From: Pachypanchax playfairii
Taxonomy: Eukaryota; Chordata; Actinopteri; Cyprinodontiformes; Aplocheilidae
Reading direction: 5' to 3'
Length of the DNA: 64,000 bases
NCBI GenBank assembly: GCA_006937955.1
Contig: SSNP01000015.1
Location: forward strand, 4,980,262-5,044,261
The stretch's first letter is position 1; every line of letters begins with the position of its first letter. Shown one piece after another: positions 11,601-26,600 of this stretch. The notes below the pieces were generated by a model, which was given only the letters and a program-made list of their open reading frames with translations, was not told the origin of the DNA and did no database searches. Position numbers and translations under genes: made by a program.

Positions 11601-14600
11601 AAAGAAAGAACACCAGATTCTGCTTAATGCTACTAATAATACTTCAATCGTTGACTTTATTGCACTCTAGATGATGGCAAAAAAATTGTCAGTAAAACTG
11701 TGACTAAGATTGTTGTTGCTTAATATAACTGGGAAATCAATTTAATTCAAGCCTTTTGTGGCTTTTTTAATTTTTTGTTTGAAAATAACAAAACTACCTC
11801 TGTGCAAATTTAGTGTCTGTTATTTTCATGGGAAGTTTCTCTCTCTCAAGCTTTGCCTGAGTGATAATCAATGTCCTATAACAGCCACTTTACTTTTCAC
11901 TGAACATTTAATGGAGTCAAAATAAGCCTCTGAGATTGGCTGCTGGCCTTTTTACAGAGCAGCCGTGCTCTCAGGTGTTTCTCATCACAAATACAGCCAG
12001 TCACTCACCTCAGGTTATTCACTGTTTGTGCTGAAGTGATACACCGTGTAAAGCCAGAAAACGGACACTCAGGTTGTTAATCTTGAAAAGATGAGGATCA
12101 CTTTTGACAAAATAAGCGATTAGTAAAAAAAACAGGGATGAGCTTGGTTGAGAAAAAAAGACAGTTTTTAAGCAGTTTAGTCAATTTTTATGTTTATATT
12201 TCAACTAAAATATCCCAAAACTGCAATTAAAGATCATGCATAGATTCATTAGTTGAAGAGTCCAATATGTTCGGCCCTCCCTGTGTGTCATAGACAGCCT
12301 GATGGATTTACTCTCCAGTTAAAATATCCTGGTGACCTACTTGGCTCAGATGTTTATCGCACACCAGCCATGTTCTGGTTCGAGTATGCCCCGGGGAGTT
12401 AATTGCTTGTTAGCTTTCCAGTGATCATTTAACAAATGGCAACACAAAATATTTTTCTTCCGTTTCCTTATCATGTATGGCACTGTAAGAAATTATTAAA
12501 ATAAAGTATGTGCAAATCTATATTAACTGGAGATTTATACAGTCATTTATGTTTGATCAATAAGTCAATAGATAAAGCACAAGTTCTGCTTGCTTTCTGA
12601 ACAAAATGAGCAACTTCAGGCCATCAAAATTAGCAGTTATTCACTGAAAACTATTTATAGAAATAATAGAAAAAATAATTATTATTGGAAATACGTCAGT
12701 CTGTATTAGCTTAAATCAATTCCAGACCCTGCCTGTGAGTGTATTCAACCTGCTTATATTTTTCACTCACTTCATATCTTACCTGAACATCTGGGTGCTG
12801 TAGTTGGGAGGTGTTATCATATCTGTGACCTTGACTCGCGTCCCTGAAGACTGCACCTGACTGTGCTGCATTGTGTTGTTGGGAGGGAGGCAGGAGAGAG
12901 AAACACTGATTTACAGTAAACTAACTGGATTTATTCTTAGCTTGTGATTGAAACCGCGTGTACAAATGCAGCTCAAAGTCCAAAAGTATTAAAGAGAGCA
13001 TGTGTGTGGTTTCAGACACCTTGTTTTGGCATGAAAATGCACTTGCATTCCTTCCGACACGTTCTTGGGTGAATGACAGTGTTCAGCACTTAATTGTAGT
13101 TTGTACAGCCTGAGAAAGAATGTCTGGTATTTATCTTTTTTTTCCTCTTTTTTTGTTTTACTGAAATGAATGAGTATTTGTGTTTGAAGTTTTGGTTTCT
13201 GTCAGTTTATCGTAGCAAAATAATAAAGAAAACCGATGAAAATAGAGAAAAATTCTGCAGACGAAGTTTTAAAGAGGCTGTGGGCTTGAATATTTATTGT
13301 GGAGGAGCAAGTAAACAGAGCTAAGAGGAAAATCAAATCAAATACATAGTGAATTTATGTTCATGATCAAAACATTTTCTTATTGAATAAAGTAACTGAA
13401 TGGAGTAAGCGAACGCTGACACCTGAAGGTGACTGATATCTCCTGGTCGGAGCCTCATATTTTATCATCATGAAGTTTGATCTTCCAATCAAATACAATC
13501 TCCCTAAAGTTCAGGAGTTTAAACTTTTGATTTGAAATGACGTTACTACATTTATAGGTTTTGTATTACAGCAACCATTACTTAGAAGTCCATAGTTGAC
13601 GTCTATTGATCAGCTGATGAGGTTAACAGAGGTGGAATGAGGGTATATAAAAATTATGTTGAGCAGCTTATTATTGATCAAGTGAAAAACAACAATGAAT
13701 CTATAAATAAACTCTAAAATAACTTCAACAATTACTTAGACCTTAGTATCAGTGATACCATAAATAATCAAATCCTTGTAGTTTTGAAAAAACAAGCCTT
13801 TTGTCTCTGAACCTGTTTTGACATACAGCTATAGAAAAGCACATCTTTTTAGACATTTCTGCAAATTCGCATGTGTTTAAGCTACCAGAGCTGGTGCAGT
13901 AAAGCACAGAAATCACTTACATAACATTACTGTCGTGTCACTCCAGTGTTTTACTGCTATGATAGAACTGTCACATTGTTTAAGAGCTAACTTGTCAGGC
14001 ACTATGGAATACATTTTAGGTGTTGGTGTGTTGAATGGAAAGTTTTGACAAGTTACGTTTTGCTTCTAGCAGCATGAACGTTTATATAAAACATGAATTT
14101 GTATGGGATTTTGATGATATGATAACCCTCTGCAAAAAATATTTAAACAAAATATTTAATGTGTATCTGACAAGTGTGTTATTTTATCACTTCATATCAA
14201 TCAATGTTACATTTGTGCCTTGTGGACACTTTTCCACATAAAATAGGATGCACAGATTTCCAGTAATAAAGTCTCAAATATGCATGTTTTACAGTACTGC
14301 TGCACAATTTTGAGGAACATTTACTGGAAGTGACAAAATGCAGGAATGGGAATGTAAACAAAGTAATGGTGGGAAACCATTGCTGAAAATTGAGAATCTG
14401 TTCAAGAATCTGTTGTTGCTGAGGGTTTGTCTCCTTCTGAATAAAAACCATTAAATCAGGAGGAGAGACAATGTGAAGAGAACCGGTTTTAATGCGCATA
14501 GTCATAAATGTTTGAGCCAAAATCGGTTCCACAGACTTCAGATTCTGTCGATCAAACACAGTCAGTCTCAGTGTCATGGATGCTAACAAATGTTATGGAT

Positions 14601-17600
14601 AAACAGATCAGAGCAGAAGAAAGAGAGAAAATCTACTGAGAAATCTCTTACTGAGTTACCAATGTTGGATACTGATGTGAGCATGTGCACGTACATGCAA
14701 CTCCAGTGGCTCCATGAGTATTTCTCTCTCTGATTATCTGTGTTTTATGGGCTGTAATTATTATGACTAAGTCAAATGAATTGAAGGTGAGTGCAAGAGT
14801 GTTCGTGTGAATTGTTTTGGTCACTTTGAAGTGGTATTCTACCTATTAGCTGTTAATAGTTAAGGGTTGTACCTGCCCAAGACATCACTCAAAATAAGTC
14901 TGAGTTCACAAAACAAAGTTGACTGACAGCTCGGAACAACTGATGGGCAAAATAAAATAAACTAGAAAGCACTGTGAGAGCACAAACCTCCACCAAACAG
15001 CTTTTCCCTGTAACATTTTGTGTTTTGTCATGTCATCGATAACTAAAAATTTCTGGAGCCAGTTATCTGTATGACTCAGATCAAATGATCCAAACAACCT
15101 TTCCAATCTATCCTTAGAATGTAATCTATCTATTTCTAACTTATTGAGTAAGACATATAGACAGACAAATAAAAAAACTAATAACATAATGCTGACTTAT
15201 AGTTCAAAAGTCTTATTAAGAAATAACTTCAGTAGAGAAAAAAATATTATCTCTCTTCTTTTCCAGCACTACTTTTTGATATGTGGTCAAAAAGTGTTCA
15301 TTTGTGTCTCTGCTTAATTTGTCCTTGCTGTCTCTCAAAATCCCTTTCAGCCACTAAATCTCTTTCCTTTCATTTTTTTCTCTTATTGTCAACCATGGAT
15401 AGCTAGCTGTCTGTTCTGATGTGGCATAATTTGACTCACAGGAGCAGAGCCATGAACTTTTGGATCTCCTGAAAATCTCTGTCCTACCATTAAAAGTTTT
15501 TTTACTTTGATCAATGATGGCTAGCCCATGGGTCACAAAAGTCTTTCACACAAAAATAAAATGGGTTTGCCCTAACAAGCCAGAGCTGTTCCATTTATTA
15601 CTCACTCGAAAGTCCCTTTAAAAAGTTGTTCTTTTTGTAGCTATTCCTTGCTCTTGCTCCTCAATTATGGCATTGACACTAAAATGTAAGAAATCCCTGT
15701 AAGTACTGTAGGCAGAGACTTACCGCAGTGGCTTTTGGTAGTTTTGGTGATGGTTAAGTCACAAAGCAAGCTGACTGTGTCAACATCAAAGAGTGACACT
15801 ATGTCTGCGTAAATACCACAAACTACTTTTCAGTTACTTAACTGTTTGCACAAACCACAGAAACAATTATGCACATTCTTGGAGAATTGCATCAATGAAA
15901 CTGGGTAGCAAATTGAAACCCAGGTCTCTTAGTGGTGTTTCAAAACTGTGCATCACTGTGTATGCCAGATCTGTGCCATGCACAAATCAAACTAACCAGA
16001 TAAGTGCTTTCACAACATATCATGATCCTCAATCCTAAAAGGGATGGTACCCTACTTAGATGCACTCTACTTAATGTTGTATTATAAATGACACAAAGTT
16101 GTGCTGATACATTGTCATCAGCTTTGAGGTGAATCACATTTGGAGCGTTTTATTAGGGTCTTATTATTTACAGTTGTATTTAACTCTTCTATAACTTTTC
16201 TGTTTTATTTCCTGCAAAGAATGAATTTTATGTCGTTGGACATTAGCAAAATACAGTATTAGTTTTTGTTGATTATAATCACCTCCTTTGATAAAAATTA
16301 ACTTAAAAATTGATGTCAAAATGTTCTTTTGTGCTGATTTTGGGGTTGTGGATTTATATTTAATGAAAATATAAAATAAAAGTGGCCCTTCATTGTAAAT
16401 GAATGGTGCTATTTTGGTGGAGAAAGTAATTTTTAAAACTCAGTGTAGCTAAATTTTAATATACAAAAATCTATAATATAGTAATGTGAATTTATATAAA
16501 TATATATAAAAAAAACAGATGTAACTGTTACAGGAAAAGTCTTTAAAGTGAAGCTCATTTTCCCAACGTACTCTGGCTTAGTATTTTTTTTCCTTCCTAC
16601 ATTTTTTGAGATTTTACAAATTAAAACACATTATTAAAGAAAAACTGTCAGCTAAACCCCTTTCTTGCTGTTTTAATTAAAACAGTTCTCACAAGACAAC
16701 AGAACTACCTTAGTAATGACTGACTGGAGAAAAAAAAAACATTTTAGGTGCAAAGGTGCAATAAATTACCTTTGGTTTGGATGCATGTACCTCATTGTGC
16801 ACCTGTGTGCATGTTTTAGCATATTGATTTTCTGCTGGCTGCTGGCCCTTTGCAGATAAAGCCTGGTCTTTTGGGGGGCCACTTGTGGCGGGCTGATATT
16901 GCCTCTCAGTAATACCAGGCAGCTTTGGGAGTTGCATAGACCCTCAGGCATCAGCCCAACACAATTAAGAACAAGTAAAACAGCATGTGTGCTGTAAACA
17001 GGGTCCAAAGGCCACCATGGCTGCCTTGTTTGGATTGTTGTGATACCAGTTTAGTGGGTTAGACTATGTGTAAAATGGTATTTACATTAAATATTTACAG
17101 TTTTGCCAGCAGCTTCATTGATGGTGTTTCTTCTACTTTCTTTAATTTCACATGATGTACGTTTGTTTTTTCTTTTTCATTTCCCGAATCATGTTACACC
17201 TTTCTTAAAGTCCTTGTATCTCCATTTTATACTGTTGCAATATCTGATCACAACTACTGGTATTTTAAGTTTGTGATTTGATTCTGATAAACTAGGCTTA
17301 CGAATACAAAGCTGCTGGTGTTTATGACTGAGAAATCAAGAATATTCTCGGGTTTATGCTAGGCGACAGTGCATTCACCCTAGTCTAAGAAGGTGGTCAT
17401 GTAAAACAATGATAAACAGTTAGTTTGCATAGTCAAAATCAGCATACAGCACTGGTGCTACATTTGGAACACTGCTACAAAAATCCCTGAGCAATTTCGC
17501 TGAAGTAGACTTTTGCTTTTATGTCTCAAGGAGAAACTGGACAGTCACTCTGAAGGAACTCTAAAAATAAGTTACTACAGCATCGAATTCTCCCATAGAG

Positions 17601-20600
17601 GTTAATAGAATAGAATAGAATATTTTCACTTCTTGATGAAATACTGCATATGCAGCATGTCAGTTGTTTGTTGGTGTACGGTAAGAGGATGTCATTTATA
17701 TCACATTTCATTTTATAAGCCACCGGAAAACCTAGTAAATACAGATAAGAATTTACTACACTACAAACCCATTTCACAATGTGTAAGGTGTTATCAGGGT
17801 GGGCAAACACTTGTCTGTGTGGGATTTATTGGTTACAACGATAATGTTGGGGCTCAACACTCTCCTGCACAGTGGTGATTATCTGCTTTACAAGGCCATT
17901 GGCACATTGCAGCACGGTCTGCTGGAAGCCCAACAAGCTACTGTAGCAACTTGAAAGGACACAAACATGTTCCCACGGTAGTAAAACAGATTAACGGCTA
18001 CAGCATGACTAATATTGAGATTTAAGAAATAAAAACAGGTTGAGATGATATGGAAAATATGCTCCTTCTAAATAAACAATGAGCCAAATCAATAAGAAGG
18101 TTCATGTTTTTCCCGGTAACTTCATTTAATTTGATGATCCTGCATTTTAAATCTGCAAAATAATAAAAACAAAGTTGTGAATAGCGTTTTCAACAACCTG
18201 AGGTTGGAAGAACAGTGATTAGAATTGATGAGCTGACGGCTCGTCTCATTGGAACCAAGACCTGTTTGGAATTCAGCCAATTTAACAAGTCATAGATTCC
18301 ATATGAGTTCTACTTAATAAGCCTTCACACAACCATTGCAATACTTACATAAAATTCTATCGTTATTTGTAGTGGGAATTTGAAGCTGATATCCACTTCG
18401 TATCCTGTCCTGCTGCAGGTAACAATTAGCTCATCTGTACAGTCAGAGCTTATCTCTATTTCACTAAACTGAGGTCGTTCAGAGAGGAATCTACAATGGC
18501 AAATTTAATAATTGTTCATGACTACCTCACCCCCAAAATAGATAAATAAATTTTAAAAAATTGAAGATCTGAGCTATGTTTTTTTTTTCTAACATACTGT
18601 ACACAGGTATCATCTTTTCATTTAAAAAACGTCTTCACTAGTAAAGGGTAGGACTGCAGTCACGCCAGTCTGCTATGTTAGATCCACCGTACGTGCCTTA
18701 GTGATCTGTGTAAAATATGCTTTTGTGGCTGTCTTCTTAAAAAAATTTAATAATAATAATAATAACATCCAAGCATAAGATATTTACTTTAAATTCTTAG
18801 AGATTTTTACTAGCATGGAGGTACAAGTGCTACTTTAGGAGTTATTTCTATTTCAATTGCAAAATGCACAAATCTCTTCCAATCCAAATTTTTAAGAGTA
18901 TATGTTCAAATCTTTTAACAGTTTCTCCCCAAACTCTCTGATAAGCTGGAGTGCAAGTCATTTTTAGACATTCTGTATTGATCAAGATTATGATGACCTG
19001 ATGGTGTCACCTGTTTATTTGATCATGATTACATTCAAAAACAACAAAACCCTGATTTTAGGCTGTTTTAGATTGCCTTCATTTTTTGAAATGTTAGAAT
19101 TTATGTTACCAGATTGTCTAACTCTAAAACACGAGGCCGTTCTGCAGAATTCTTCCTTGGTTTAGGAAAAAAAAATCCTGGTGGACAACATATCGAGCAT
19201 GTGATGTTTAGTGTGTATGTGGACAGCGTTGGAAGTGGAGTTGTGTGTGAGGTTGTGTGCTCTGGGTGGTGGGTTAGAAAGATGAATGGAATGTAAGATG
19301 TAAAGGGGCAGTGGAGTTGTGTACCTGGAACCCATTAGGGGCGTTTGTGTTGTATTCAGCCTCAGCGGGTATCTTTCTCGTGCAGTTTCTGAGGAGAGCC
19401 GATTGATTGGCATCTCAGCAGTGGATCAGGGATTAGAGGCACTTCTGTGGTTGTTAGTGTTTGTGTGGTTGGAAGTATTGAGTCATATTTCTATGCCTTA
19501 TTTAGAGTCTGTGGTGAAACTGTGGCTTCAGTTGGTGAAGCTGTATCATGAATGATAGAAATACACACAGGAGAGAGTTGCTCTATCAAACAGGGTGAAG
19601 ATGGACATCGATAGAAGGCATACTGATATAAAAATATTACACAAAAGGTTTAGACTTGAATTCTTACATCTATGGTCATTGATCAAAATACTATATGGTT
19701 TCATTGCAAATGCTGTTTCAGTTCTGATTCATCAAAGAAAAATCAGACTTAAGTTTCATTATATTTCAGCCTAAATTATTTTGTCCAAAGTGAGATATTT
19801 GTGTATCATTAAAACTTTTTTTCATCTTTTATTTGATGAGGACTTTACACACATCCATTGGGGTTTTTTATTTACATTTTTTGTGCAAGGTCTCAAAGGG
19901 GTTCCAATAGCTGTAAATAATTTTTTTTTTTTTACAGAAAACTTGTTTGCATAAAAATTATATTATCAAAATGTTTTAGAGATGATTCAAGGTAGTTGTG
20001 TAATTAGGTGGCATTTTGTATCGCCTAATTCCTTATTTATTGAAACGTTCTAAGTCATTGAGGGATTATTTGGTAGATTTAATTGGTTGCTTTTTGTTCT
20101 GACATGCTTTGTACTCCCTTGACATGTACAGGAGCGCATGCAGCTAATTTTGCTAATTGCAAAACACATTCTTAAGCTGTGCACTATCTTCCCTTCCAGG
20201 GTCTCGTCTTCGTCAGGAAGACTTCCCTCCCCGCATTGTGGAGCACCCCTCAGATCTCATTGTGTCCAAGGGAGAACCAGCCACCCTCAACTGTAAGGCA
20301 GAGGGCCGCCCGGTCCCGACAGTGGAATGGTACAAAGATGGAGAGCGTGTTGAGACAGACCGCGACAACCCCCGCTCCCATCGTATGCTCCTCCCCAGTG
20401 GGTCCCTCTTCTTTCTGCGTATCATCCACGGGCGGCGGAGCAAACCAGATGACGGCAGCTATGTTTGTGTTGCTCGAAATTATCTGGGCCAGGCAATCAG
20501 TCACAATGCATCCCTGGAAGTGGCCAGTAAGTGCTGCTATGTGTAATATTGGATTGATGTTGATAACTGTTCAAACTGATCTATTTCACAGTACTCTAGA

Positions 20601-23600
20601 AGGTTATATACAATCTTTTGGCAATAGCCAAAAAATGTACAACATGTCATGAACAGAAATGACAAAGTTCTAATTACAGATAAGACAGATATTATAATCA
20701 TTTTTATTTCCTGTTCCTTTGAGTAGGTTTCATAGTAAAGTTTCTGGTTGAGAGATTGCTGGAAGAAAACTGTCAGACATGCAGCATCTGTTTGTCAGAC
20801 TGTCTTGAAGGAATTGCAGCCTTGCAGGTGTAAAGTGTGAGGTGTTGTCAGCTGAATAGTCTTTGTCTCACTAAAGGATCCATCTGGTTGCATGCAGCAC
20901 TAACATGTGGGCATGTCCGCTATAGTCACAGTGACAGAATAGATTTCTATGTGAGGGCAAATAGCAAAAGGTCAGCACATCCAACTACTGGAAAAAACTT
21001 AATTGGGGAAAAAAGTGCTGGTGATATGTGTGGAGCATAGTTTTTCAAATCCAAAAGCACTGGGGTCAGTGTGGACAATACCATGCATAAAAATGCAGAG
21101 ATGCTAGTGACAAGCATTAACAACCAGAGCCATCCCCTCACACTCCCCGCCATTTACTGTCGATCCTCTGCTCTGCTCAGCTGTGTCAGCTTGCAGCTCT
21201 CTAATCAGCCTCAATCTCTTGGGCTCGCATCAGGGTTTTAGAATAATAATACCCCTCCAGTATGAGATCTACCATTTGAATCATAATGAAGGAGATGGTC
21301 AAACCGTATCACTGTAATGCTAGATCAGCACTTCTACCTAAGAAGCTAAGGCCTCTCGGGGAAGAGTTTATTACTTGTAGTTCACAAAATTTACTGCCAG
21401 GTTTTAAGTTCAGAGGTGGGGGGTGGCACGGAGAAGACTTGTTGAAGCTGCCTGGATGAATTATGTTTCCTTACTTCATCCTTCAGAGGTCACTCAGATT
21501 CATGGGTCACCCTGGGGCTAGATGGTAAAACAGAACCGCCTTTGGCAAAAGGTGCTGAGGTAAAGAGAACCGAGGATCTGGGGAGAAGTAAAAAGAAGAC
21601 TTGCCTTACTTCTGGCTAGATGTATCAAATCTTTTGTCTATTGTGTGGATATGTTTGTATGGTTTTATTGATTGCAGGTTATTCGACTTAAGGGGAGCTG
21701 AGACACTAAAGTCATGAACTTGTGATTTGTGCATTAGGCTATAGTTATTTCACTTTTTACTTTGACATGTGACTGTGTTTATGTTGGCCATGACTCAATG
21801 CTCTCTCAGGCATTCTGTGCATCAGTACTCAAACAATAGAGACGACTGACACAAGGCAATAATGTTTCAGTATAACTGAGTATTGTCAGAATGACTGAAT
21901 ATTCATGAAATTTTTATATGGTTGTATATACACCCCACTAAGCATGGTGCTTGACTTGGATTTTCAGAAACTAGACATCTGGGTTTCATTTGTTAAAGCA
22001 GCAGCATTTTGGCATTCATGTCAAGAGTAAGTTCAAGATGATGTCCATCACTCTTTTTTATTGACAACAGTGAACAGAAAATCTACATGAGGCCTTCCAC
22101 TTTTTTTTCAAGGAGATTTGACTTTATAGCATGTGAAATTTTATACATTTGTTGTGAGTTTTCTTACATTTGTATGTAATTCTATTTACATTGGCAAGTA
22201 TCGATGAGCTTGTGTATCACATACAAACAATGGAGGGGAACAGTTGAAATTAACACTAATCTGATAAAAATTCAGATTAAATGTTTTACCACAGATTTGT
22301 TTTTCTTAATTCACAACTCAAGGACCTCTAGTAAAATACAAGTAAGGACAAATGCATTTAAATGAAACTAAATATATAAAATTTTATAGTTGGTTGAAGT
22401 ATCAGTGTGCACAGGATAAACATCACAAAGAGTGACCTGAATAGCAACAAGCCGTGGGTCTTTTAATTACCAAGGGTCACATGTTTATATTCTACATGTT
22501 GATTATTTATTTGGCTAATCACCCACACCAGAGATCTAAATGCTGGTTTGTCAGTCAGTAGGACAGCTGGTCAATCCTTCACTTTAATCCAGAGATTTAC
22601 TGCTGATTTCTTTTGAATAGCAATGGATCAATCCCTTAATCCATCCGTCCGTCCATCCATCCATCCGTCCATCCATCCATCCATCCATCCATCCATCCAT
22701 CCATCCATCCATCCATCCATCCATCCATCCATCCATCCATCCATCCATCCATCCATTCATCCATCCATCCATCCATCCATCCATCTTCTACACCTACGCT
22801 ACAAAATAGGGTAGAAATACTGGAAATCTCGTTATAATTTAAAACCACGACTTCAGTTGGATTTTATCACATGAAAACAATATTAAATATTGTAGTAAAG
22901 TAGAACAAATTAGCTCTTACACAAACGACTCTAACACAGTGTGAATCATTAAAATCTTGATGACCTTAGTTATTAAACACATTTTCTGAGATTTACACCA
23001 TCTAAAAATAAACTCTGACCGGTCACAATGAATTTACTTGATTGCCAGCCTCAAATAACTTGTCACTTTAAATACCATGATGAGTTCATTGAGTCAGCTA
23101 CCCAGGAGAGGAGAGACACAGCAGAACATTGACAGTAATCCCATAGAGAATTAGTCATTTAATCACTTATGGTGAGATTAAATGTGAAAATTAGAGAGAA
23201 AAATGTAATGCTTTAAAAAATCTTTGAGTCGTTTTTAACTTAAATCTGCTGTAGGACTTTTTCTACTATTGCTGTGATCTAACTGAAGGTAGGGTGAGAT
23301 AATAAAAACTCAGGAGATGACAAAAGTCAGCGTTGAAAGCTGACAGATGTAAAGCGATGTGAGCAGGAAAAGAGTGATGTAGACAGACTGGGACAGGAAA
23401 CAGAGAAGAAGAAGAGTCTGTCCATCAAGGCGCTGAAGGAATACTTGTTGGCAGAAAATTGAGGTGACGCTGTAGAGATAGTGACAGATGTAGTATGTGG
23501 TGGTGCCCGAAGCATGACCACAGGGTGGTGATACTGTGTAAGCACACACAACATGCAAACAGTAGCATTGTGTACACATGCACACACTCAGTATCAGAGC

Positions 23601-26600
23601 CCTTTCTAAAAGTGAAAGAGATGAAATGAGAAAACATAAAAAAAGTGATATAATTTAGTTCCCTTCCAATAAATGTCACAGAAGACACTCAGCATATTTC
23701 TTCTGCCTGCAGGGACCCTGGAGGACCCTGGGAAATGAACATATGTCCTATTGACCTCAGCCACTTGATTCAATCATGGAGCGCTTTATTGAGGTGAAGG
23801 CAAAGTCACAGCCTGTGTACTCTAAAGGTTATTGGATAGTGGAACAGTTTTTAGGTTCAGTAAGAGAAAGGAGTAAATGTTACTCTTAAACTAATTGGAC
23901 ATTGCCATTTGCCAAAGGAAAGGGAGGCTCATGGTAGGGCTGAAGGTTAAGCCATAACACAGCAGTGATGAAGTAATGAGCCATGAGACAGACAACCATA
24001 TGGCCATAATGTTCATCACACAGCAGAATGAAATGAAAAGAAAAAATACTTCCTTGTTTGAATATTTTGGTATTTCATAGGAATGCAGTCCAAGGTTTTG
24101 TTGGAGGTTAGGGACAAGTGTAAACTAACACATTATTCATCAACTGCATCAATTCTTGAACTAAATGCTTTCAAAAAAGTCTTAAATAGTTGTGCAGTGT
24201 GCCAACAAAACGAACAAAATTCAAAAATCAAGAGTCAATAAAACCAGAGAGAGCTTTCTTATGAAAGTCTGATAAAGCTTTAAAAGAGGTCTCAGATTCT
24301 TCTGGCCTTGTAATAAATGAAAGAACTTCCTCTGCCCAAAGAGCTCAGTCCATGTACAAGCTCATATGCTATCACAGCATCAGATAAATAAGAAGGTTAG
24401 AGGCCGCAGAGAGCCTTAGAAATTAATAATGAAACTTTAAAATCAAATCCAAAACATATTGGGAGGTAGTGCAAGAAGGTTAAAACATGGTTTTCTCTCT
24501 TTTTCTTTTCATTTTAAAAATCTGAGTTATCTACAGTTAGAAACTTTTTATGGATTTTTGGTAAAGGCAAATAGAGGCTGTTGCAATAAGGGTTGATGTG
24601 ATAAAAGATGCAAATACTGCTTTCATTTTTATGGCATTTCTCAGCATATAAAACCAAAATCCCAGTAAGGTTATTATTAAAAAGTATTAATGCTAAGGAT
24701 CATTGGGGAGAATTTGTTGAGGTATATATGGGAAGAAATGAAAATAATTCACATAACATTACAGTATTCTTTATTTTTTATGTCATGTTTGCATGTTATC
24801 CTGCAAACTCAACATACCATGTTCAAGAGCTTTAAATAATAAAAACAGCTACACAGTTCTTGAATAACAGTGGTATCTTTAAAACACTCTGCATCTGGTT
24901 GAGTTGTGCCAAAACAAAGAAAGGAAAGGAAAAAAGCAGTGGTCCTGAAAGTCATCTCTGAGGGACACCATACTGTGCAGAAAACAAACCATATCTCAAC
25001 TGAACGGTAAATATTTTCCACTTTTATCTCTCTCTGCACCATCTAACAAGATTGTTATGGTTGGACAGCAAACATCTTTAAGAATCAAGAAAAAAGTCCT
25101 GTTGCCTTTTTTGAACTTACTAGGAATCTGATTAATAGGCCTGCAGATGTTATCTCTGTGGAACACTGTTACAAAACATTTCTAATTATGACAGATGAGT
25201 TCAATGTTTTCTAGAAATCTGGTGTATGTCTAGAGTTTGCAGTGTGCACAACAAACATCAGCTGAAGATGGACTGTTTGCTTTGGGAACTGCTGCATCTG
25301 GTGGGTGGTGGCTGTTGTCAAATGAGCTCCTTGACACAACCGAAGCAGCCACTGATTCTTTTAATTACAGCCTTATCCGATGCCTGTGACAGAAGCTGAG
25401 GAGAACTTTAATGCTGGATGAGCCTCTGTACAACCAGCTTCCTTTGTGTTACTGTATTGGGAGCTGCAGCAACCAGGTCTGTCATAGTGGATTCAGACAG
25501 TGTGCAGAAGCTTCACCAAGAATTACATTTTCCTTCCCTGAATTGTGACACCAATGTACTTGGAGGTAACATCAATTATATGCATTTATTTGCACATTTA
25601 GTAAAGTGACCTTAATATTCAGTGTTGATCATTGAGAGATGTTATGATACAAAGCATTTTTGGGCAATTACATATTTATAAAACACTCAAGTTAGTGTCC
25701 TACAACATTAGCTTAGAATATTTCCAAAATTCCCTCTGGAAAATTAATGTTCCCACACCCCAGTTTCCGATTAATCTAGTCCAAATCAGAAAATCACAAG
25801 AAAATGACTGTATTCGAAAGATATGACTCAACTCCATATTACAACAGAATCTGAAAACAAATTATAGTCTAATAGCAAAGTAAAAGCTAACTGATGCAAA
25901 TATAACTCAAATGGTTAAGATTTTTATATTCACTATCAGCCCATTTACCTTCACTTACAAAATTCTACCACATACATTCAAGTATACCATGAACTACTTA
26001 CAAATGTTCACAAATATTTGAATGTTCCCACATAAGGTAAATTTTTACTGTGGTTGCTCAGTTATGTAACCTTTATAGAATTTTGGAAGCAATAATATTT
26101 GGTAAAGTAAAATTCTCAAATATTTTGTCATTTATTCTTTAATGTGTAATTTTATAAATGTACATCATGATCAACTGTGTTGTGACTCTGTCCTCTCTGT
26201 AGGATCTGTGATATCCATACAGTAACTCCATCAACAGCATAGATTGACAGCTAGAGGTGAAACCACCTGGTCTGTTTCCCCATCCACTTTCCTTTCATTA
26301 TAATCAGATTCTAAAAATGTGTGAGTACAGTAGATGTACAAAGCAGCACAGATAGAGGTGGAATCTCTGAGGTCAAATACATTCTCTTCATTCCCCTAAC
26401 CATTAAACATGGGTTTCTCACTTGAATTGGCTGTCAGTGTTGCTGACAACATCCTATCTGCAGGCACTCAGGATAAACACAATAAAGAAGCCTTACTGGC
26501 AGCCGAGAAGTATACAGTAGATCTGACAAAGTTATCATTTTCTAACCATATAGACAAGGAATGAAATTGTTTGACAGATGAGCACTGACACATTATAAAT

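Larger units (their letters stand above)
2676..20199 (+). other. robo1: robo1 intron 1
   Basis: A 17.5-kb AT-rich intron with donor GTATGA and acceptor CTTCCAG. It contains the SINE/Tc1 nest (3429-4934), a TTAA-flanked repeat (6564-7164), a CA-rich tract near 8078, a decayed interspersed repeat (10930-11235) and an AAT microsatellite (18747-18765). No further coding exon was recognised. Short open frames inside it, up to 130 codons, show no family features. Confidence 0.7.

Noticed and set aside
14197..14589. 130-codon open frame on the - strand in intron 1
   Set aside because: No domain, splice context or homology recognised; composition matches the AT-rich intron.
20179..20652. 157-codon frame overlapping exon 2 on the + strand
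   Set aside because: A shadow of the Ig1 exon in another frame; the Ig1 frame has the Cys/Trp pattern and correct splice phases.
22584..22848. Open frames of HPSI or MDGW repeats on both strands
   Set aside because: They are translations of the CCAT microsatellite. A tetramer without spacers is also not a CRISPR array.
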